The translations under genes and the position numbers were made by a program. A model generated the notes under the pieces. It was not told the DNA's origin. It searched no databases and saw nothing but the letters and a program-made list of their open reading frames with translations. From positions 2,046,001 to 2,110,000 of the forward strand of contig NZ_CP142523.1 in the NCBI RefSeq assembly GCF_036885605.1: a stretch of DNA of 64,000 nt. Reading direction: 5' to 3'. The stretch's first letter is position 1. Each line of letters begins with the position of its first letter. The DNA comes from Janthinobacterium sp. TB1-E2 (GTDB lineage Bacteria > Pseudomonadota > Gammaproteobacteria > Burkholderiales > Burkholderiaceae_D). Shown one piece after another: positions 25,931 through 35,151 of the stretch.

Positions 25931-27052
25931 ATGTCTATATCCAGCACCGAAGAGATCGTCGCTGAATTGCGCGCCGGCCGCATGGTGATACTGGTCGATG
26001 AAGAAGACCGGGAAAATGAAGGCGATCTGGTGCTTGCCGCCGATTTCGTGACGCCTGAAGCCATCAATTTCATGATCACGCATGCGCGTGGCCTGGTCTG
26101 CCTGACCCTGACGGAAGAGCGTTGCGACGAGCTGAACCTGTCGATGATGACCTCGCGCAACGGCACCGCCTACGGTACCAACTTTACTGTTTCCATTGAA
26201 GCGGCCGAAGGCGTGACGACGGGCATTTCCGCCGCCGACCGCGCCAAGACCATCCAGGTGGCTGTTGCCAAGGGCACGCAGCCCAGCGATATCGTCCAGC
26301 CCGGCCATATCTTCCCGCTGAAAGCGCAAAAGGGCGGCGTGCTGATGCGCGCAGGCCATACGGAAGCCGGTTGCGACCTGACGGCCATGGCCGGCTTGAC
26401 GCCCGCATCCGTGATTTGCGAAATCATGAAGGACGACGGCACCATGGCGCGTCTGCCGGACTTGCTGGTGTTTGCCGAGCAACATGGCCTGAAAATCGGC
26501 ACGATTGCCGACCTGATCCATTACCGCAGCCAGACCGAGTCCCTGGTCGAACGCGTTGCCGAGCGCACCCTGCACACGGCGCATGGCGAATTCCGTTTGA
26601 TCGCCTTCCGCGACAAGCCCAGCGCGTCGGCCCATCTGGCCCTCGTGCATGGCGACCTGGCTCCCGGCCTGGAAGCGCTGGTGCGCGTGCACCAGCCCGT
26701 TTCCCTGCTGGACGTGCTGGAAAGCGAAGCGACCACCCACTCGTGGACGGTGGCCGCCTCGATGGCCGCCATCAAGCAGGCCGAGCGTGGTGTGATGGTC
26801 TTGCTGAACTGCGGCGAGACGTCGAGCGAGCTGTTTGCCCAGTTCGCCGCCCTGGACACGCCGCAAGCCAAGCCGAAAGGCCGCGCCGCCAGCATGGACT
26901 TGCGCAGCTATGGCATCGGCGCGCAAATCCTGCGCGACCTGGGCGTGAGCAAGATGCAATTGCTGGCCAGCCCCCGCAAGATGCCGTCGATGGTCGGTTT
27001 CGACCTGGAAGTAACCGGTTTTCAGTGCCATCCTGGCCAGACGCCTAACTAA
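25931..27052 (+). CDS. ribB: 3,4-dihydroxy-2-butanone-4-phosphate synthase with degenerate GTP cyclohydrolase II-like domain (RibBX type)
   Basis: Makes the four-carbon precursor of riboflavin from ribulose 5-phosphate. The N-terminal half (1-200) is a complete RibB domain with [17 protein letters not shown] and [16 protein letters not shown]. The C-terminal half resembles RibA in outline ([37 protein letters not shown]) but lacks the CLTGDVFGS...CDCG zinc site; the matching stretch reads [23 protein letters not shown] cyclohydrolase II activity is therefore not expected, as in the RibBX variant known from Proteobacteria. A true RibA must be encoded elsewhere. Bracketed by two inverted 118-bp repeats, the second reaching its last codons. 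Confidence 0.95.
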   Translation: MSISSTEEIVAELRAGRMVILVDEEDRENEGDLVLAADFVTPEAINFMITHARGLVCLTLTEERCDELNLSMMTSRNGTAYGTNFTVSIEAAEGVTTGISAADRAKTIQVAVAKGTQPSDIVQPGHIFPLKAQKGGVLMRAGHTEAGCDLTAMAGLTPASVICEIMKDDGTMARLPDLLVFAEQHGLKIGTIADLIHYRSQTESLVERVAERTLHTAHGEFRLIAFRDKPSASAHLALVHGDLAPGLEALVRVHQPVSLLDVLESEATTHSWTVAASMAAIKQAERGVMVLLNCGETSSELFAQFAALDTPQAKPKGRAASMDLRSYGIGAQILRDLGVSKMQLLASPRKMPSMVGFDLEVTGFQCHPGQTPN

Positions 27053-27158
27053 ATCTACTGCGCGTCGCGATTTGCGGCCTGCGATGCTCACTGTACCTTC
27101 GTACAGTTGCGCTTCTCGACCACAACTCGCTGCCGCTCGCTACGATTTTGTCAGGCGT
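27041..27158 (-). repeat. 118-bp structured repeat, copy B, inverted
   Basis: Same element as copies A and C but on the minus strand. The arms ACGCCTAACTAAATC (27041-27055) and GATTTTGTCAGGCGT (27144-27158) match at 13 of 15 positions. The central hairpin reads ACTGTAC-GAAG-GTACAGT on the minus strand, so a C-G pair of copy A is replaced by T-A. The left arm contains the last three codons and stop of ribB; the right end is 64 bp before ribH. Confidence 0.9.
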
Positions 27159-27222
27159 CAATGTGAGAGTAAACGATGGCGGCATGTGTGTGTCGCCCTG
27201 AACCACCAGATTAAAGAGGCTT

Positions 27223-27708
27223 ATGATGACAGTAGGAGCATATGAAACCAATTTTGCCGGCGAAGGTTTGCGCGTCGGTATCGTCCAGGCACGATTCAAT
27301 GAAATCGTCGGTGGTGGCTTGCTGTCGGCATGCCTGGAAGAGTTGAGCAAGCTGGGCGTGGCCGATGAAGATATCCTGCACGTGACCGTGCCGGGCGCCC
27401 TGGAAATCCCACTGATTCTGCAAAAAATGGCAGAAACCGAGCAATTCGACGCCCTGATCGCACTGGGCGCCGTGATTCGCGGTGAAACCTACCACTTCGA
27501 GCTGGTATCGAACGAATCGGGCGCGGGCATCACGCGCGTCGGTCTCGATTACGGCATCCCGATCGCCAACGCAGTGTTGACGACCGAAAACGACGAGCAG
27601 GCGGAAGTGCGCATGCTGGTCAAGGGAGCCGAAGCGGCACGCGTGGCAGTGGAAATGGCCAATCTGGCGCAAGCGCTGGAAGAGTTGCAAGACACAGACG
27701 AGGATTAA
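27223..27708 (+). CDS. ribH: 6,7-dimethyl-8-ribityllumazine synthase
   Basis: Joins the RibB and RibD products to form lumazine, the penultimate step of riboflavin synthesis, usually as a large oligomer. The 161 residues carry [45 protein letters not shown] with the catalytic His, and [17 protein letters not shown]. It lies between copy B of the 118-bp repeat and nusB (91-bp gap). AGAGG precedes the ATG; a second ATG follows immediately. Confidence 0.98.
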   Translation: MMTVGAYETNFAGEGLRVGIVQARFNEIVGGGLLSACLEELSKLGVADEDILHVTVPGALEIPLILQKMAETEQFDALIALGAVIRGETYHFELVSNESGAGITRVGLDYGIPIANAVLTTENDEQAEVRMLVKGAEAARVAVEMANLAQALEELQDTDED

Positions 27709-27799
27709 TCGTGCTTGCGCCGCAGTGTGCTGCCTGGCAGCGCACCGCGGTATTCGTCACTATCTGCAGTAAATACGTATTTAAGAACAGGTAACAATC

Positions 27800-28270
27800 A
27801 TGACTGAGAAAAATTTGCTCGCCAATCCCAGCAAAAACCGCACGCCGCGTCACCGCGCGCGCGAGTTTGCGCTGCAGGGCTTGTACCAGTGGCTGCTGAA
27901 CAATGAAGACGCGACCACCGTCGTGAACAATATTCGCGCGGCCCACGGTTTCGACAAGGCCGATGGCGATCATTTCACGGTGCTGCTGTACGGCGCCATC
28001 AAGGATTCGCTGGCGCTGCGCGAAAGCATGGCACCATTGATCGACCGCAATATCGCTGAACTGTCGCCGATCGAACATGGCATCCTGCTGATCGGCGCTT
28101 TCGAGCTGAAGAACAACATGGAAATCCCGTACCGCGTCGTCATCAACGAAGCGGTCGAGCTGGCCAAGTCGTTTGGCGGTATCGACGGCCACAAGTATGT
28201 GAACGGCGTGCTCGACAAGCTGGCAGTGAAATTCCGCGAGGAAGAAGTCAACGCCAATAAGCGCAAGTAA
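27800..28270 (+). CDS. nusB: transcription antitermination factor NusB
   Basis: RNA-binding factor that with NusE assembles the rRNA antitermination complex. The 156 residues begin with RTPRHRARE-ALQGLYQWLLN and contain IEHGILLIGAFELKNNMEIPYRVVINEAVELAKSFGGIDGHKYVNGVLDKLA, the conserved NusB core. It follows ribH, as in many proteobacteria, and is closed by a strong terminator. Confidence 0.98.
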   Translation: MTEKNLLANPSKNRTPRHRAREFALQGLYQWLLNNEDATTVVNNIRAAHGFDKADGDHFTVLLYGAIKDSLALRESMAPLIDRNIAELSPIEHGILLIGAFELKNNMEIPYRVVINEAVELAKSFGGIDGHKYVNGVLDKLAVKFREEEVNANKRK

Positions 28271-28307
28271 TATAGCGTAATCCCTGCGGCTGCTGCCGCA
28301 GGGCAAT

Positions 28308-28343
28308 AAAAAAGCCACCGGCACTTGCGTGCGGTGGCTTTTT
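28308..28343. terminator. bidirectional intrinsic terminator between nusB and the transglycosylase gene
   Basis: A 12-bp stem AAAAAGCCACCG/CGGTGGCTTTTT with an 11-nt loop has T-runs on both strands. A separate GC hairpin (CCCTGCGGC/GCCGCAGGG, 28282-28303) precedes it. It can stop both nusB and the convergent transglycosylase transcript. Confidence 0.92.
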
Positions 28344-28389
28344 CATTGGGTGCTGCTTTTTGGATGCCCCTGTGAGGGCTTTTAAAGGG

Positions 28390-29313
28390 TCACAGGCCGG
28401 CGATCTCGTTGTGGGGTAATACTTTGATGGTGATGCCGCTTTCCGCTACCGCTGCCGGTGCCTTGGCTGGCGCTGGCGTGTTCGATGCCATCACCGGTGT
28501 CGTGGTCGGCACGCGCTGGCCGGCGGACACTTGTTTCAGGCGGCGGTATTCGGCCAGCACGCGCGAGCCGTAGCCCGAGTCGGTGGCGAAGTTGGCGGCG
28601 CCTACGTAGGTTTTCAAGCCCGCTTCGACGGAACCGCCACGCGTGACGTAGTCTTTCAGGATCAGGGAGCCGACGCGGATGTTGGCGACGGGGTTCAGGG
28701 CTGCTTGCACGCCGCCCATTTCCTGGAAGCGCTCATGGTGCACTTTCGACATGACTTGCATCAAGCCTTGTGCGCCGACGGGGCTTTCCGCGAACGGGTT
28801 CAAGCCCGATTCGATGGCCATCACGGCCAGGATCAGCAGCGGGTCCAGCTTGATTTCACGGGCCGTCAGGTACGCCGTCGACACGAGCATATTGGTCGCG
28901 TCGTTGGCCACGCGGTAGCGCTTGGAGAGCCAGTTGGTGACCCATTGCTGCTGCTTTTGCGTGCCCAGCAAGGCTTTTTCTTCCTTGCTCAGCGGCGCGT
29001 CGCTGGCGGCGGCCGTTTGTACGGAAGCGGGCGCTTCCATCAGTGCCGACAGGGCCGGCGCTTCAACGGCTTGCGCTTCTGCCATTGGCAGCGGGAACAG
29101 GCTGTGCGTCAGTTGCTTGCCCAGGTCAGGGCGGAACATCAGCAGGGCGATCAGTGCCAGGGCGGAAATGCCGAAGACTGTCAGTGTGTGTTGCGCAGTG
29201 GTTAAAACGCCACGTGCCGAAATGGCTTGTGCGCGGGCGCGCAAACGCGCCAACGCTGGCTGACCAGCCACGGTTGAAGCAGGTAATGCTGCTTCAGTGC
29301 TACGATGAGTCAT
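28390..29313 (-). CDS. membrane-anchored lytic transglycosylase (SLT domain)
   Basis: Cell-wall enzyme that cleaves the MurNAc-GlcNAc bond with 1,6-anhydro product formation. The 307 residues have an N-terminal membrane helix at about 45-60 and an SLT domain at about 135-260. Catalytic Glu168 lies in LAVMAIESGLNPFAESPVGAQGLMQVMSKVH, and a late NPVANIRVGSLILKDY...YVGAANFATDSGY matches the family. It is monocistronic and convergent with nusB. It could serve pilus or secretion machines, but no such link is visible. Confidence 0.9.
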   Translation of the reverse strand: MTHRSTEAALPASTVAGQPALARLRARAQAISARGVLTTAQHTLTVFGISALALIALLMFRPDLGKQLTHSLFPLPMAEAQAVEAPALSALMEAPASVQTAAASDAPLSKEEKALLGTQKQQQWVTNWLSKRYRVANDATNMLVSTAYLTAREIKLDPLLILAVMAIESGLNPFAESPVGAQGLMQVMSKVHHERFQEMGGVQAALNPVANIRVGSLILKDYVTRGGSVEAGLKTYVGAANFATDSGYGSRVLAEYRRLKQVSAGQRVPTTTPVMASNTPAPAKAPAAVAESGITIKVLPHNEIAGL

Positions 29314-29791
29314 AGAGTTCCCCGAAATGTCGCGTCAACAGGCAGTCCCTCCGCGGTGTCGCGGTGTTGTGGGTACTGCCAATGCCGTGCATCAGAAATA
29401 TCATCGTTTCCGCCGCGTATGGATGCGTGCGAGAAACGCCGTCATTGCTTGCTTGAGCTGATCGGTCCCATGCTGGTATTGGATCAGTCGCAATACAACT
29501 TTTACCGGGGGTAAGGCAGACGCCTTTTGAAAACACTCCTTAAAATGTCATGTGGAGCCCCGACTCCGTGAATGAAAGAGAAACGCTAAAATCAAGCTCT
29601 GGGCCGGCGTGCTCTTTCAAGTTGGGCGAATTGTAGAAGCCGTTTTATATCAAGTCAATACTAAAGAATCGTTTCTTTATTACTTTTATGTCTTACTTTT
29701 TGACTTGCATTGTGCTAAAAGCCAATAAAATCAATTACTTGGCATAGATCCTTCAGCAACGGCGTCCGACGTCAAAAAAAATTAAAAACAC
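29314..29791. other. 478-bp intergenic region upstream of ubiD, AT-rich right half
   Basis: No gene or structured RNA recognised. The last 150 bp are clearly AT-richer than the surroundings and contain TTGACT at 29700-29705 with AATAAA 18 bp downstream, a weak candidate for the ubiD promoter. Confidence 0.4.
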
Positions 29792-31276
29792 ATGAAATAT
29801 TCAGATTTACGAGATTTTATTTCTCAACTGCAACAAATGGGTGAACTTAAGCCCATTTCGACCCCCATTTCACCGATTTTGGAGATGACGGAAGTGTGCG
29901 ACCGCACCTTGCGCGCGGGCGGACCGGCCTTGCTGTTCAATAATCCGACGGGACACACCATGCCGGTGCTGGGCAACCTGTTCGGCACCACGCGCCGCGT
30001 GGCGCTGGGCATGGGCGCGGAAGACGTCAGCGAGTTGCGCAAGATCGGCCATGTGCTGGCGCGCTTGAAGGAACCGGAACCGCCGAAGGATTTCAAGGAT
30101 CTGCTGGGCCTGGGCTCGCTGGTGAAATCCGTGTGGGACATGTCGCCGAAGGAGTTGCGCGGCGCGAAGTGTCAGGAAATCGTTTGGGAAGGCAACGACG
30201 TCGACCTCGCGCGCCTGCCGATCCAGCATTGCTGGCCCGGCGACGTCGCCCCCCTGATCACCTGGGGCTTGGTGATTACCAAGGGGCCGAACAAGAAGCG
30301 GCAAAACCTCGGCATCTACCGCCAGCAAGTGCTGGGACGCAATAAGGTCATCATGCGCTGGCTGGCGCACCGGGGCGGGGCGCTGGACTTCCGCGAGCAC
30401 GCGATTCAAAGCAAGGGCAAGCCGTATCCGATCGCCGTCGCGCTCGGTGCCGATCCCGCTACTATATTAGGGGCCGTCACGCCGGTGCCGGACAGCCTGT
30501 CCGAATACCAGTTCGCCGGCTTGCTGCGCGGCAGCCGCACGGAGCTGGTGAAAGCCATCGGCAGCGAGCTGCGCGTGCCGGCATCGGCCGAAATCGTGCT
30601 CGAAGGCCATATCTATCCGGACGAAAACCATCCGAGCGGCTACGAGCATGCGCTGGAAGGGCCGTATGGCGACCACACGGGCTACTATAATGAGCAGGAC
30701 AGTTTCCCTGTGTTTACCATCGACCGCATCACCATGCGCCGCGATCCAATCTACCACTCCACGTACACAGGCAAACCGCCGGACGAGCCGGCCGTGCTGG
30801 GGCTGGCGCTGAATGAAGTGTTCGTGCCGCTGCTGCAAAAGCAGTTCAGCGAAATCACCGACTTCTATCTGCCGCCCGAAGGCTGCAGCTACCGCATGGC
30901 CGTGGTGCAGATCAAGAAACAGTATGCGGGCCACGCCAAGCGCGTGATGTTTGGCGTGTGGAGCTTCTTGCGCCAGTTCATGTATACCAAGTTCATCGTC
31001 GTGGTCGACGAAGACGTGAATATCCGCGACTGGAAAGAAGTCATCTGGGCCATCACCACGCGTGTCGATCCGATCCGCGACACGACCCTGGTCGACAACA
31101 CGCCCATCGACTACTTGGACTTCGCCTCGCCGGTCAGCGGTCTGGGCAGCAAGATGGGTATCGACGCGACGAATAAATGGCCGGGCGAAACGACGCGCGA
31201 ATGGGGCACGACGATTGCCATGACGCCGGAAGTGAAGGCCAAGGTGGATGGGATTTGGCAGGAGCTGGGTTTATAG
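29792..31276 (+). CDS. ubiD: 4-hydroxy-3-polyprenylbenzoate decarboxylase UbiD
   Basis: Prenylated-FMN-dependent decarboxylase of ubiquinone biosynthesis. The 494 residues match UbiD length. Seen: [12 protein letters not shown] start, [30 protein letters not shown] in the cofactor-binding region, [34 protein letters not shown], and [18 protein letters not shown]. The cofactor-making partner UbiX is not in the window. Downstream lies a REP doublet, then the SRP RNA. Confidence 0.96.
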   Translation: MKYSDLRDFISQLQQMGELKPISTPISPILEMTEVCDRTLRAGGPALLFNNPTGHTMPVLGNLFGTTRRVALGMGAEDVSELRKIGHVLARLKEPEPPKDFKDLLGLGSLVKSVWDMSPKELRGAKCQEIVWEGNDVDLARLPIQHCWPGDVAPLITWGLVITKGPNKKRQNLGIYRQQVLGRNKVIMRWLAHRGGALDFREHAIQSKGKPYPIAVALGADPATILGAVTPVPDSLSEYQFAGLLRGSRTELVKAIGSELRVPASAEIVLEGHIYPDENHPSGYEHALEGPYGDHTGYYNEQDSFPVFTIDRITMRRDPIYHSTYTGKPPDEPAVLGLALNEVFVPLLQKQFSEITDFYLPPEGCSYRMAVVQIKKQYAGHAKRVMFGVWSFLRQFMYTKFIVVVDEDVNIRDWKEVIWAITTRVDPIRDTTLVDNTPIDYLDFASPVSGLGSKMGIDATNKWPGETTREWGTTIAMTPEVKAKVDGIWQELGL

Positions 31277-31284
31277 GTAGTGAC

Positions 31285-31393
31285 GTAGGTCGGCTTAGCG
31301 CGCAGCGCGTAAGCCGACGTTGCGGTGCTTGCTTGTTCGTGGTTTGCTTGCTCAGTAGCGTCGGCTTACGGCCTGCGGCCTAAGCCGACCTAC
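31285..31393. repeat. REP-like palindrome doublet 1
   Basis: Two hairpins share the arm GTCGGCTTA/TAAGCCGAC (31289-31318 and 31360-31389), separated by about 40 bp and bounded by GTAGGTC and GACCTAC in inverted order. Further truncated copies of CTACGCC(G/C)ACC follow to 31413. This is the layout of paired REP elements (BIME). It starts 8 bp after the ubiD stop. Confidence 0.85.
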
Positions 31394-31455
31394 GCCCACC
31401 TACGCCGACCTACTCAGCATTCACACGGCAATTTCCCAATCTTGCGCAGGTCGGT

Positions 31456-31461
31456 TATAAT
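31456..31461 (+). promoter_or_regulatory. -10 element of the SRP RNA promoter
   Basis: A perfect TATAAT lies 7 bp before the expected 5' end of the SRP RNA. The -35 at about 31432-31437 (TTTCCC) is weak. Confidence 0.6.
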
Positions 31462-31467
31462 TGTCCT

Positions 31468-31567
31468 TGGCGGGCCCCTGCGCATCGTGGCATGGCTAAC
31501 CTGGTCAGGTCGGGAACGAAGCAGCCACGGCTATTAACCATGAGTGCCGCAGATCAGGCTCGCCTCC
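31468..31567 (+). ncRNA. ffs: signal recognition particle RNA, small bacterial type (4.5S)
   Basis: About 100 nt with the conserved helix-8 core: GGTCAGGTCGGGAACGAAGCAGCC, interrupted here only for naming, contains the GGAA tetraloop-like turn and the asymmetric loop bases that bind Ffh. Flanking halves pair (GGCGGGCC... with ...GGCTCGCC). Exact ends are estimated. A terminator follows at 31598-31620, and dnaX starts about 240 bp downstream, as in other betaproteobacteria. Confidence 0.93.
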
Positions 31568-31597
31568 TTCGGGAATGTTTTATCAGGATCAACAATC

Positions 31598-31620
31598 AAG
31601 CTGCCATGGGCAGCTTTTTT
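31598..31620 (+). terminator. intrinsic terminator after the SRP RNA
   Basis: An 8-bp stem AAGCTGCC/GGCAGCTT with a 3-nt ATG loop runs into a stretch of T to 31622. Confidence 0.9.
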
Positions 31621-31806
31621 GCTTTTACGGCCCCGTTTTCTTGTCGATCCGCAGCATTGCCGGGCTTGCCGTGTTTTCACTGTTTCTAGCTGGCCATGTT
31701 ATACAATTGCTGCTTTGCCGCGTTTGCCAGATTTGTCCTGGCCCGGCCATGAGGCTTGCGCCCGCCGCGCAGGATCACCCGCAAAATCGCATGGTAAAAT
31801 CTCAGC

Positions 31807-34137
31807 ATGTCCTATCAAGTCCTCGCCCGTAAATACCGCCCCAAGAATTTCGAGACGCTCGTCGGCCAGGAGCACGTCGTGCGCGCGCTCACGCATGCCT
31901 TGCACAGCGGCCGATTGCATCACGCCTATCTGTTCACGGGCACGCGCGGCGTCGGCAAGACGACCCTGTCGCGCATCCTGGCCAAGTCGCTCAATTGCAT
32001 CGGCCCCGATGGCACGGGCGGCATCACGGCCCAGCCTTGCGGCCAGTGCGAAGCGTGCACGGCGATCGACGCGGGACGCTTTGTCGACTATATAGAGATG
32101 GATGCGGCGTCGAACCGCGGCGTCGATGAAATGGCGCAGCTGCTCGAGCAAGCCGTGTATGCACCAAGCAATGCGCGCTTCAAGGTCTATATGATCGATG
32201 AGGTGCACATGCTGACGAACCACGCGTTCAATTCCATGCTCAAAACCCTGGAAGAACCGCCCGAGCATGTCAAGTTCATCCTGGCCACGACGGACCCGCA
32301 AAAGATTCCAGTGACCGTGCTGTCGCGCTGCCTGCAGTTCAACCTCAAGCAGATGCCGCCCGGCCACATCATCAGCCACCTGGACAATATCCTGGGGCAA
32401 GAGGGCATCACCTTCGAACAGCCGGCCTTGCGCCTGCTGGCCCAGGGCGCCCACGGCTCCATGCGCGATGCGCTGTCCCTGACGGACCAGGCCATTGCCT
32501 ACGCGGCCGGCGCGGTGACCCTGGACGCCGTGCAAGGCATGCTCGGTGCGCTCGACCAATCGTACCTGGTGCGCCTGCTCGACGCGCTGGCGCAGCAGGA
32601 TGGCGCCGATCTGCTGGCCGTGGCCGACGAGATGGCGTCGCGCAGCCTGTCGTACAACGGCGCCCTGCAAGACCTGGGCACCTTGTTGCACCGCATTGCG
32701 CTGGCGCAAACCGTGCCCGCCGCCTTGCCGCAGGATTTACCCGAATACGCGGACATCGTCCGCCTCGCTGCCGCGTTTGACGCGGAAGAAGTCCAGCTGT
32801 TTTATCAGATCGCCGTGCATGGCCGCAATGAACTGGGCCTGGCGCCCGACGAATATGCGGGCTTTACCATGACCTTGCTGCGCATGCTGGCCTTTCGGCC
32901 CGGCATAGGCGGCGCCGAAGGTGTACCTGCTGCCGCGCCAGCTTCTGTATCGGGCAATCGTCCTGCTGCCGTGGCCGCCGCGCGCGCCGCGGCCGGCGCA
33001 TCCGCACCGGCCGCCCGCGCCGCCACGAACAGCGTGGCCAGCCATGCAGCCGTGACCCCGCCCGCCGTGGTCGCAGCCGCTGCCGCCAGCATGGCCCGCA
33101 GCGAAGCGCCGCCACCACGCGCGGCCGCTCCGGCACCGGCACCAGCAGCTGTAGCCGCCCCGGCGCCAGCACCAGCAGCGCCGCCACCTGCCGCTCCGGC
33201 TGCGGCCGCCCCGGCAGCTTCGGGCGCCCCCATCAGTTCCGCCCGCGCCGCCATCAATGCGGCGCTGGAAGCGGCCCGTGCCGCCTCGAAAGGCCGTCCG
33301 GGCAGCGCGCCATCGGCGCCATCGTCGGCGCCCAAGCCGGCTGCCCCCGCACCGGCAGCGGAACCTGTCTCCGCAGCGCCAGTGGCACCGGCCGCACCGG
33401 TCCAGGCAGCACCGCCACCACCCGCCGCCGCGAAAGCGCCTGCGCCGTGGGACGATGCGCCACCGGTCGCCGTGATGGAAGCGCCAGTGGCCGCTACGGC
33501 ACCCGTGCAGCAGGCGCGTCCTGCCGCGCCGCCGCCACAGCAGGCGCCCGCCGACGACGACTTGCCGCCGTGGGTCACCGAATTTTCCGACGACAGCGCC
33601 TCGGCTGCCGTGTCGGCGCCCGCCGCGCAAAGCAGCGAACAGCCGGCCGTCATCATGCCGCAGCGTGCCGCCAAGCAAGCTGCACCGAGCGGGCCATATG
33701 TGATTACACCCGTGCCGGGCCTGGACTGGGACGGCAACTGGCCAGCCGTTGCCGCCGTGCTGCCCCTGCGTGGCATCGCCCAGCAACTGGCCGTGCAGGC
33801 CGAGCTGATCGAATGCCTGCACGACGGCCACAGCACGACTTTCCGCCTGCGCGTGCCGATCGATACGTGGCGCAGTCCGGCCAACGTGGAAAAACTGGCG
33901 GCCGTGCTCAGCGAGCGCTTCGGCCGCAAGGTCAATGTCGACACGGAACTGGGCGCCGTCTGGTACACGGCCAGCGCGGAAGCGCAGGCCCACCGCGAGG
34001 CGTGCCAGCTGCAAGCGGAAGAAACCATCGCCAGCGATCCCTTCGTGCTCGACATGAAGCGTGCATTCGACGCTTTTGTTGTGCCGGGAACGATTACCCC
34101 TGCACCGGCCGGCTCCGCCGCGCCGACCCTGCATTAA
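31807..34137 (+). CDS. dnaX: DNA polymerase III subunit gamma/tau
   Basis: Clamp-loader ATPase and polymerase organiser. The 776 residues begin with an AAA+ module: Walker A GTRGVGKTT with Lys51, zinc module Cys64/Cys78/Cys81/Cys84, DEVHMLTNHAFNSMLKTLEEPP near 135, and the sensor/arginine-finger region TTDPQKIPVTVLSRC. Residues about 375-610 are an Ala/Pro-rich linker, followed by a C-terminal tau domain (LDWDGNWPAVAAVLPLRGIAQQLA onward) that should bind DnaB and the polymerase. No A-rich slippery site for a programmed shift to gamma was noticed. Confidence 0.97.
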   Translation: MSYQVLARKYRPKNFETLVGQEHVVRALTHALHSGRLHHAYLFTGTRGVGKTTLSRILAKSLNCIGPDGTGGITAQPCGQCEACTAIDAGRFVDYIEMDAASNRGVDEMAQLLEQAVYAPSNARFKVYMIDEVHMLTNHAFNSMLKTLEEPPEHVKFILATTDPQKIPVTVLSRCLQFNLKQMPPGHIISHLDNILGQEGITFEQPALRLLAQGAHGSMRDALSLTDQAIAYAAGAVTLDAVQGMLGALDQSYLVRLLDALAQQDGADLLAVADEMASRSLSYNGALQDLGTLLHRIALAQTVPAALPQDLPEYADIVRLAAAFDAEEVQLFYQIAVHGRNELGLAPDEYAGFTMTLLRMLAFRPGIGGAEGVPAAAPASVSGNRPAAVAAARAAAGASAPAARAATNSVASHAAVTPPAVVAAAAASMARSEAPPPRAAAPAPAPAAVAAPAPAPAAPPPAAPAAAAPAASGAPISSARAAINAALEAARAASKGRPGSAPSAPSSAPKPAAPAPAAEPVSAAPVAPAAPVQAAPPPPAAAKAPAPWDDAPPVAVMEAPVAATAPVQQARPAAPPPQQAPADDDLPPWVTEFSDDSASAAVSAPAAQSSEQPAVIMPQRAAKQAAPSGPYVITPVPGLDWDGNWPAVAAVLPLRGIAQQLAVQAELIECLHDGHSTTFRLRVPIDTWRSPANVEKLAAVLSERFGRKVNVDTELGAVWYTASAEAQAHREACQLQAEETIASDPFVLDMKRAFDAFVVPGTITPAPAGSAAPTLH

Positions 34138-34179
34138 TGATTAACAAAACTCATAAACTGAATTGAACGGAGCATTCTC

Positions 34180-34506
34180 ATGATGAAAAATCAACTGGCT
34201 GGCCTGATGAAGCAGGCGCAAGCAATGCAAGACAACATGAAAAAAGCCCAGGAACAACTGGCGCTGGTGGAAGTGGAAGGCCAGTCCGGCGCCGGCCTCG
34301 TGAAAATCGTCATGACGTGCAAGAACGACGTCAAGCGCGTCTCCATCGACCCGTCCTTGCTGGCCGACGACAAGGACATGCTGGAAGACCTGGTGGCTGC
34401 CGCCTTCAACGACGCCGTGCGCAAGGCGGAAGCGACCTCCGCTGAAAAAATGGCAGGCTTGACTGGCGGCATGAACTTGCCAGCCGGCTTCAAAATGCCA
34501 TTCTGA
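34180..34506 (+). CDS. ybaB: nucleoid-associated protein YbaB/EbfC
   Basis: Small DNA-binding dimer, conserved between dnaX and recR. The 108 residues show [27 protein letters not shown], the [31 protein letters not shown] core, and a Met/Gly-rich tail ([18 protein letters not shown]). GGAG lies upstream of the ATG pair at 34180. It sits 42 bp after dnaX and 47 bp before recR. Confidence 0.97.
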   Translation: MMKNQLAGLMKQAQAMQDNMKKAQEQLALVEVEGQSGAGLVKIVMTCKNDVKRVSIDPSLLADDKDMLEDLVAAAFNDAVRKAEATSAEKMAGLTGGMNLPAGFKMPF

Positions 34507-34553
34507 TGCACTACCGCATGCGCTCGATCTATGGCACGGGGCAAGGTTGATCC

Positions 34554-35144
34554 ATGTCCAAGTCGCTTGAATTCTTGACCGAGGCGCTGCGGCGCCTGCC
34601 CGGCGTCGGCCCCAAGTCGGCGCAGCGGATGGCGTTTCATTTGTTGCAGCACGATAGGGAAGGCGCGGCCATGCTGTCGCGCGCCCTGTTCCAGGCCGTC
34701 GATGCCGTGCATCACTGCGGCCTGTGCAACACCTTTACCGAACATGAAGTGTGCGAGACCTGTCTCGACGAAGAGCGCGACAAGCGCTTGCTGTGCGTGG
34801 TGGAAACGCCCGCCGACCAGCTGATGATCGAGCAGACGCTGACCTACAAGGGCCTGTATTTCGTCCTCATGGGACGGCTCTCTCCGCTGGACGGCATCGG
34901 CCCGAAAGACATCCACCTTGAAAAATTATTGAACCGCGCCAACGATGGCGTGGTCGGCGAAGTGGTGCTGGCCACCAACTTCACGAATGAAGGCGAAGCG
35001 ACGGCCCACTACATCAGCGAAATGCTGAAGGCGCGGGGCTTGCGCGTGAGCCGCCTGGCCCGCGGCGTGCCCGTGGGCGGCGAACTGGAATACGTCGACG
35101 CGGGCACGATTGCCCGCGCGATGCTCGACCGCAGGGCAACCTGA
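34554..35144 (+). CDS. recR: recombination mediator RecR
   Basis: Acts with RecF/RecO to load RecA on gapped DNA. The 196 residues contain the N-terminal helix-hairpin-helix ([21 protein letters not shown]), the zinc finger Cys55/Cys58/Cys67/Cys70, and a Toprim domain ([32 protein letters not shown]). It forms the expected dnaX-ybaB-recR group and is followed 7 bp later by a CoA-transferase gene, probably co-transcribed. Confidence 0.98.
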   Translation: MSKSLEFLTEALRRLPGVGPKSAQRMAFHLLQHDREGAAMLSRALFQAVDAVHHCGLCNTFTEHEVCETCLDEERDKRLLCVVETPADQLMIEQTLTYKGLYFVLMGRLSPLDGIGPKDIHLEKLLNRANDGVVGEVVLATNFTNEGEATAHYISEMLKARGLRVSRLARGVPVGGELEYVDAGTIARAMLDRRAT

Positions 35145-35151
35145 TTACAAC

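Noticed and set aside
31807-34137. programmed frameshift in dnaX
   Set aside because: No A-AAA-AAG-type slippery sequence with a following hairpin was seen; the frame is continuous to the tau end.
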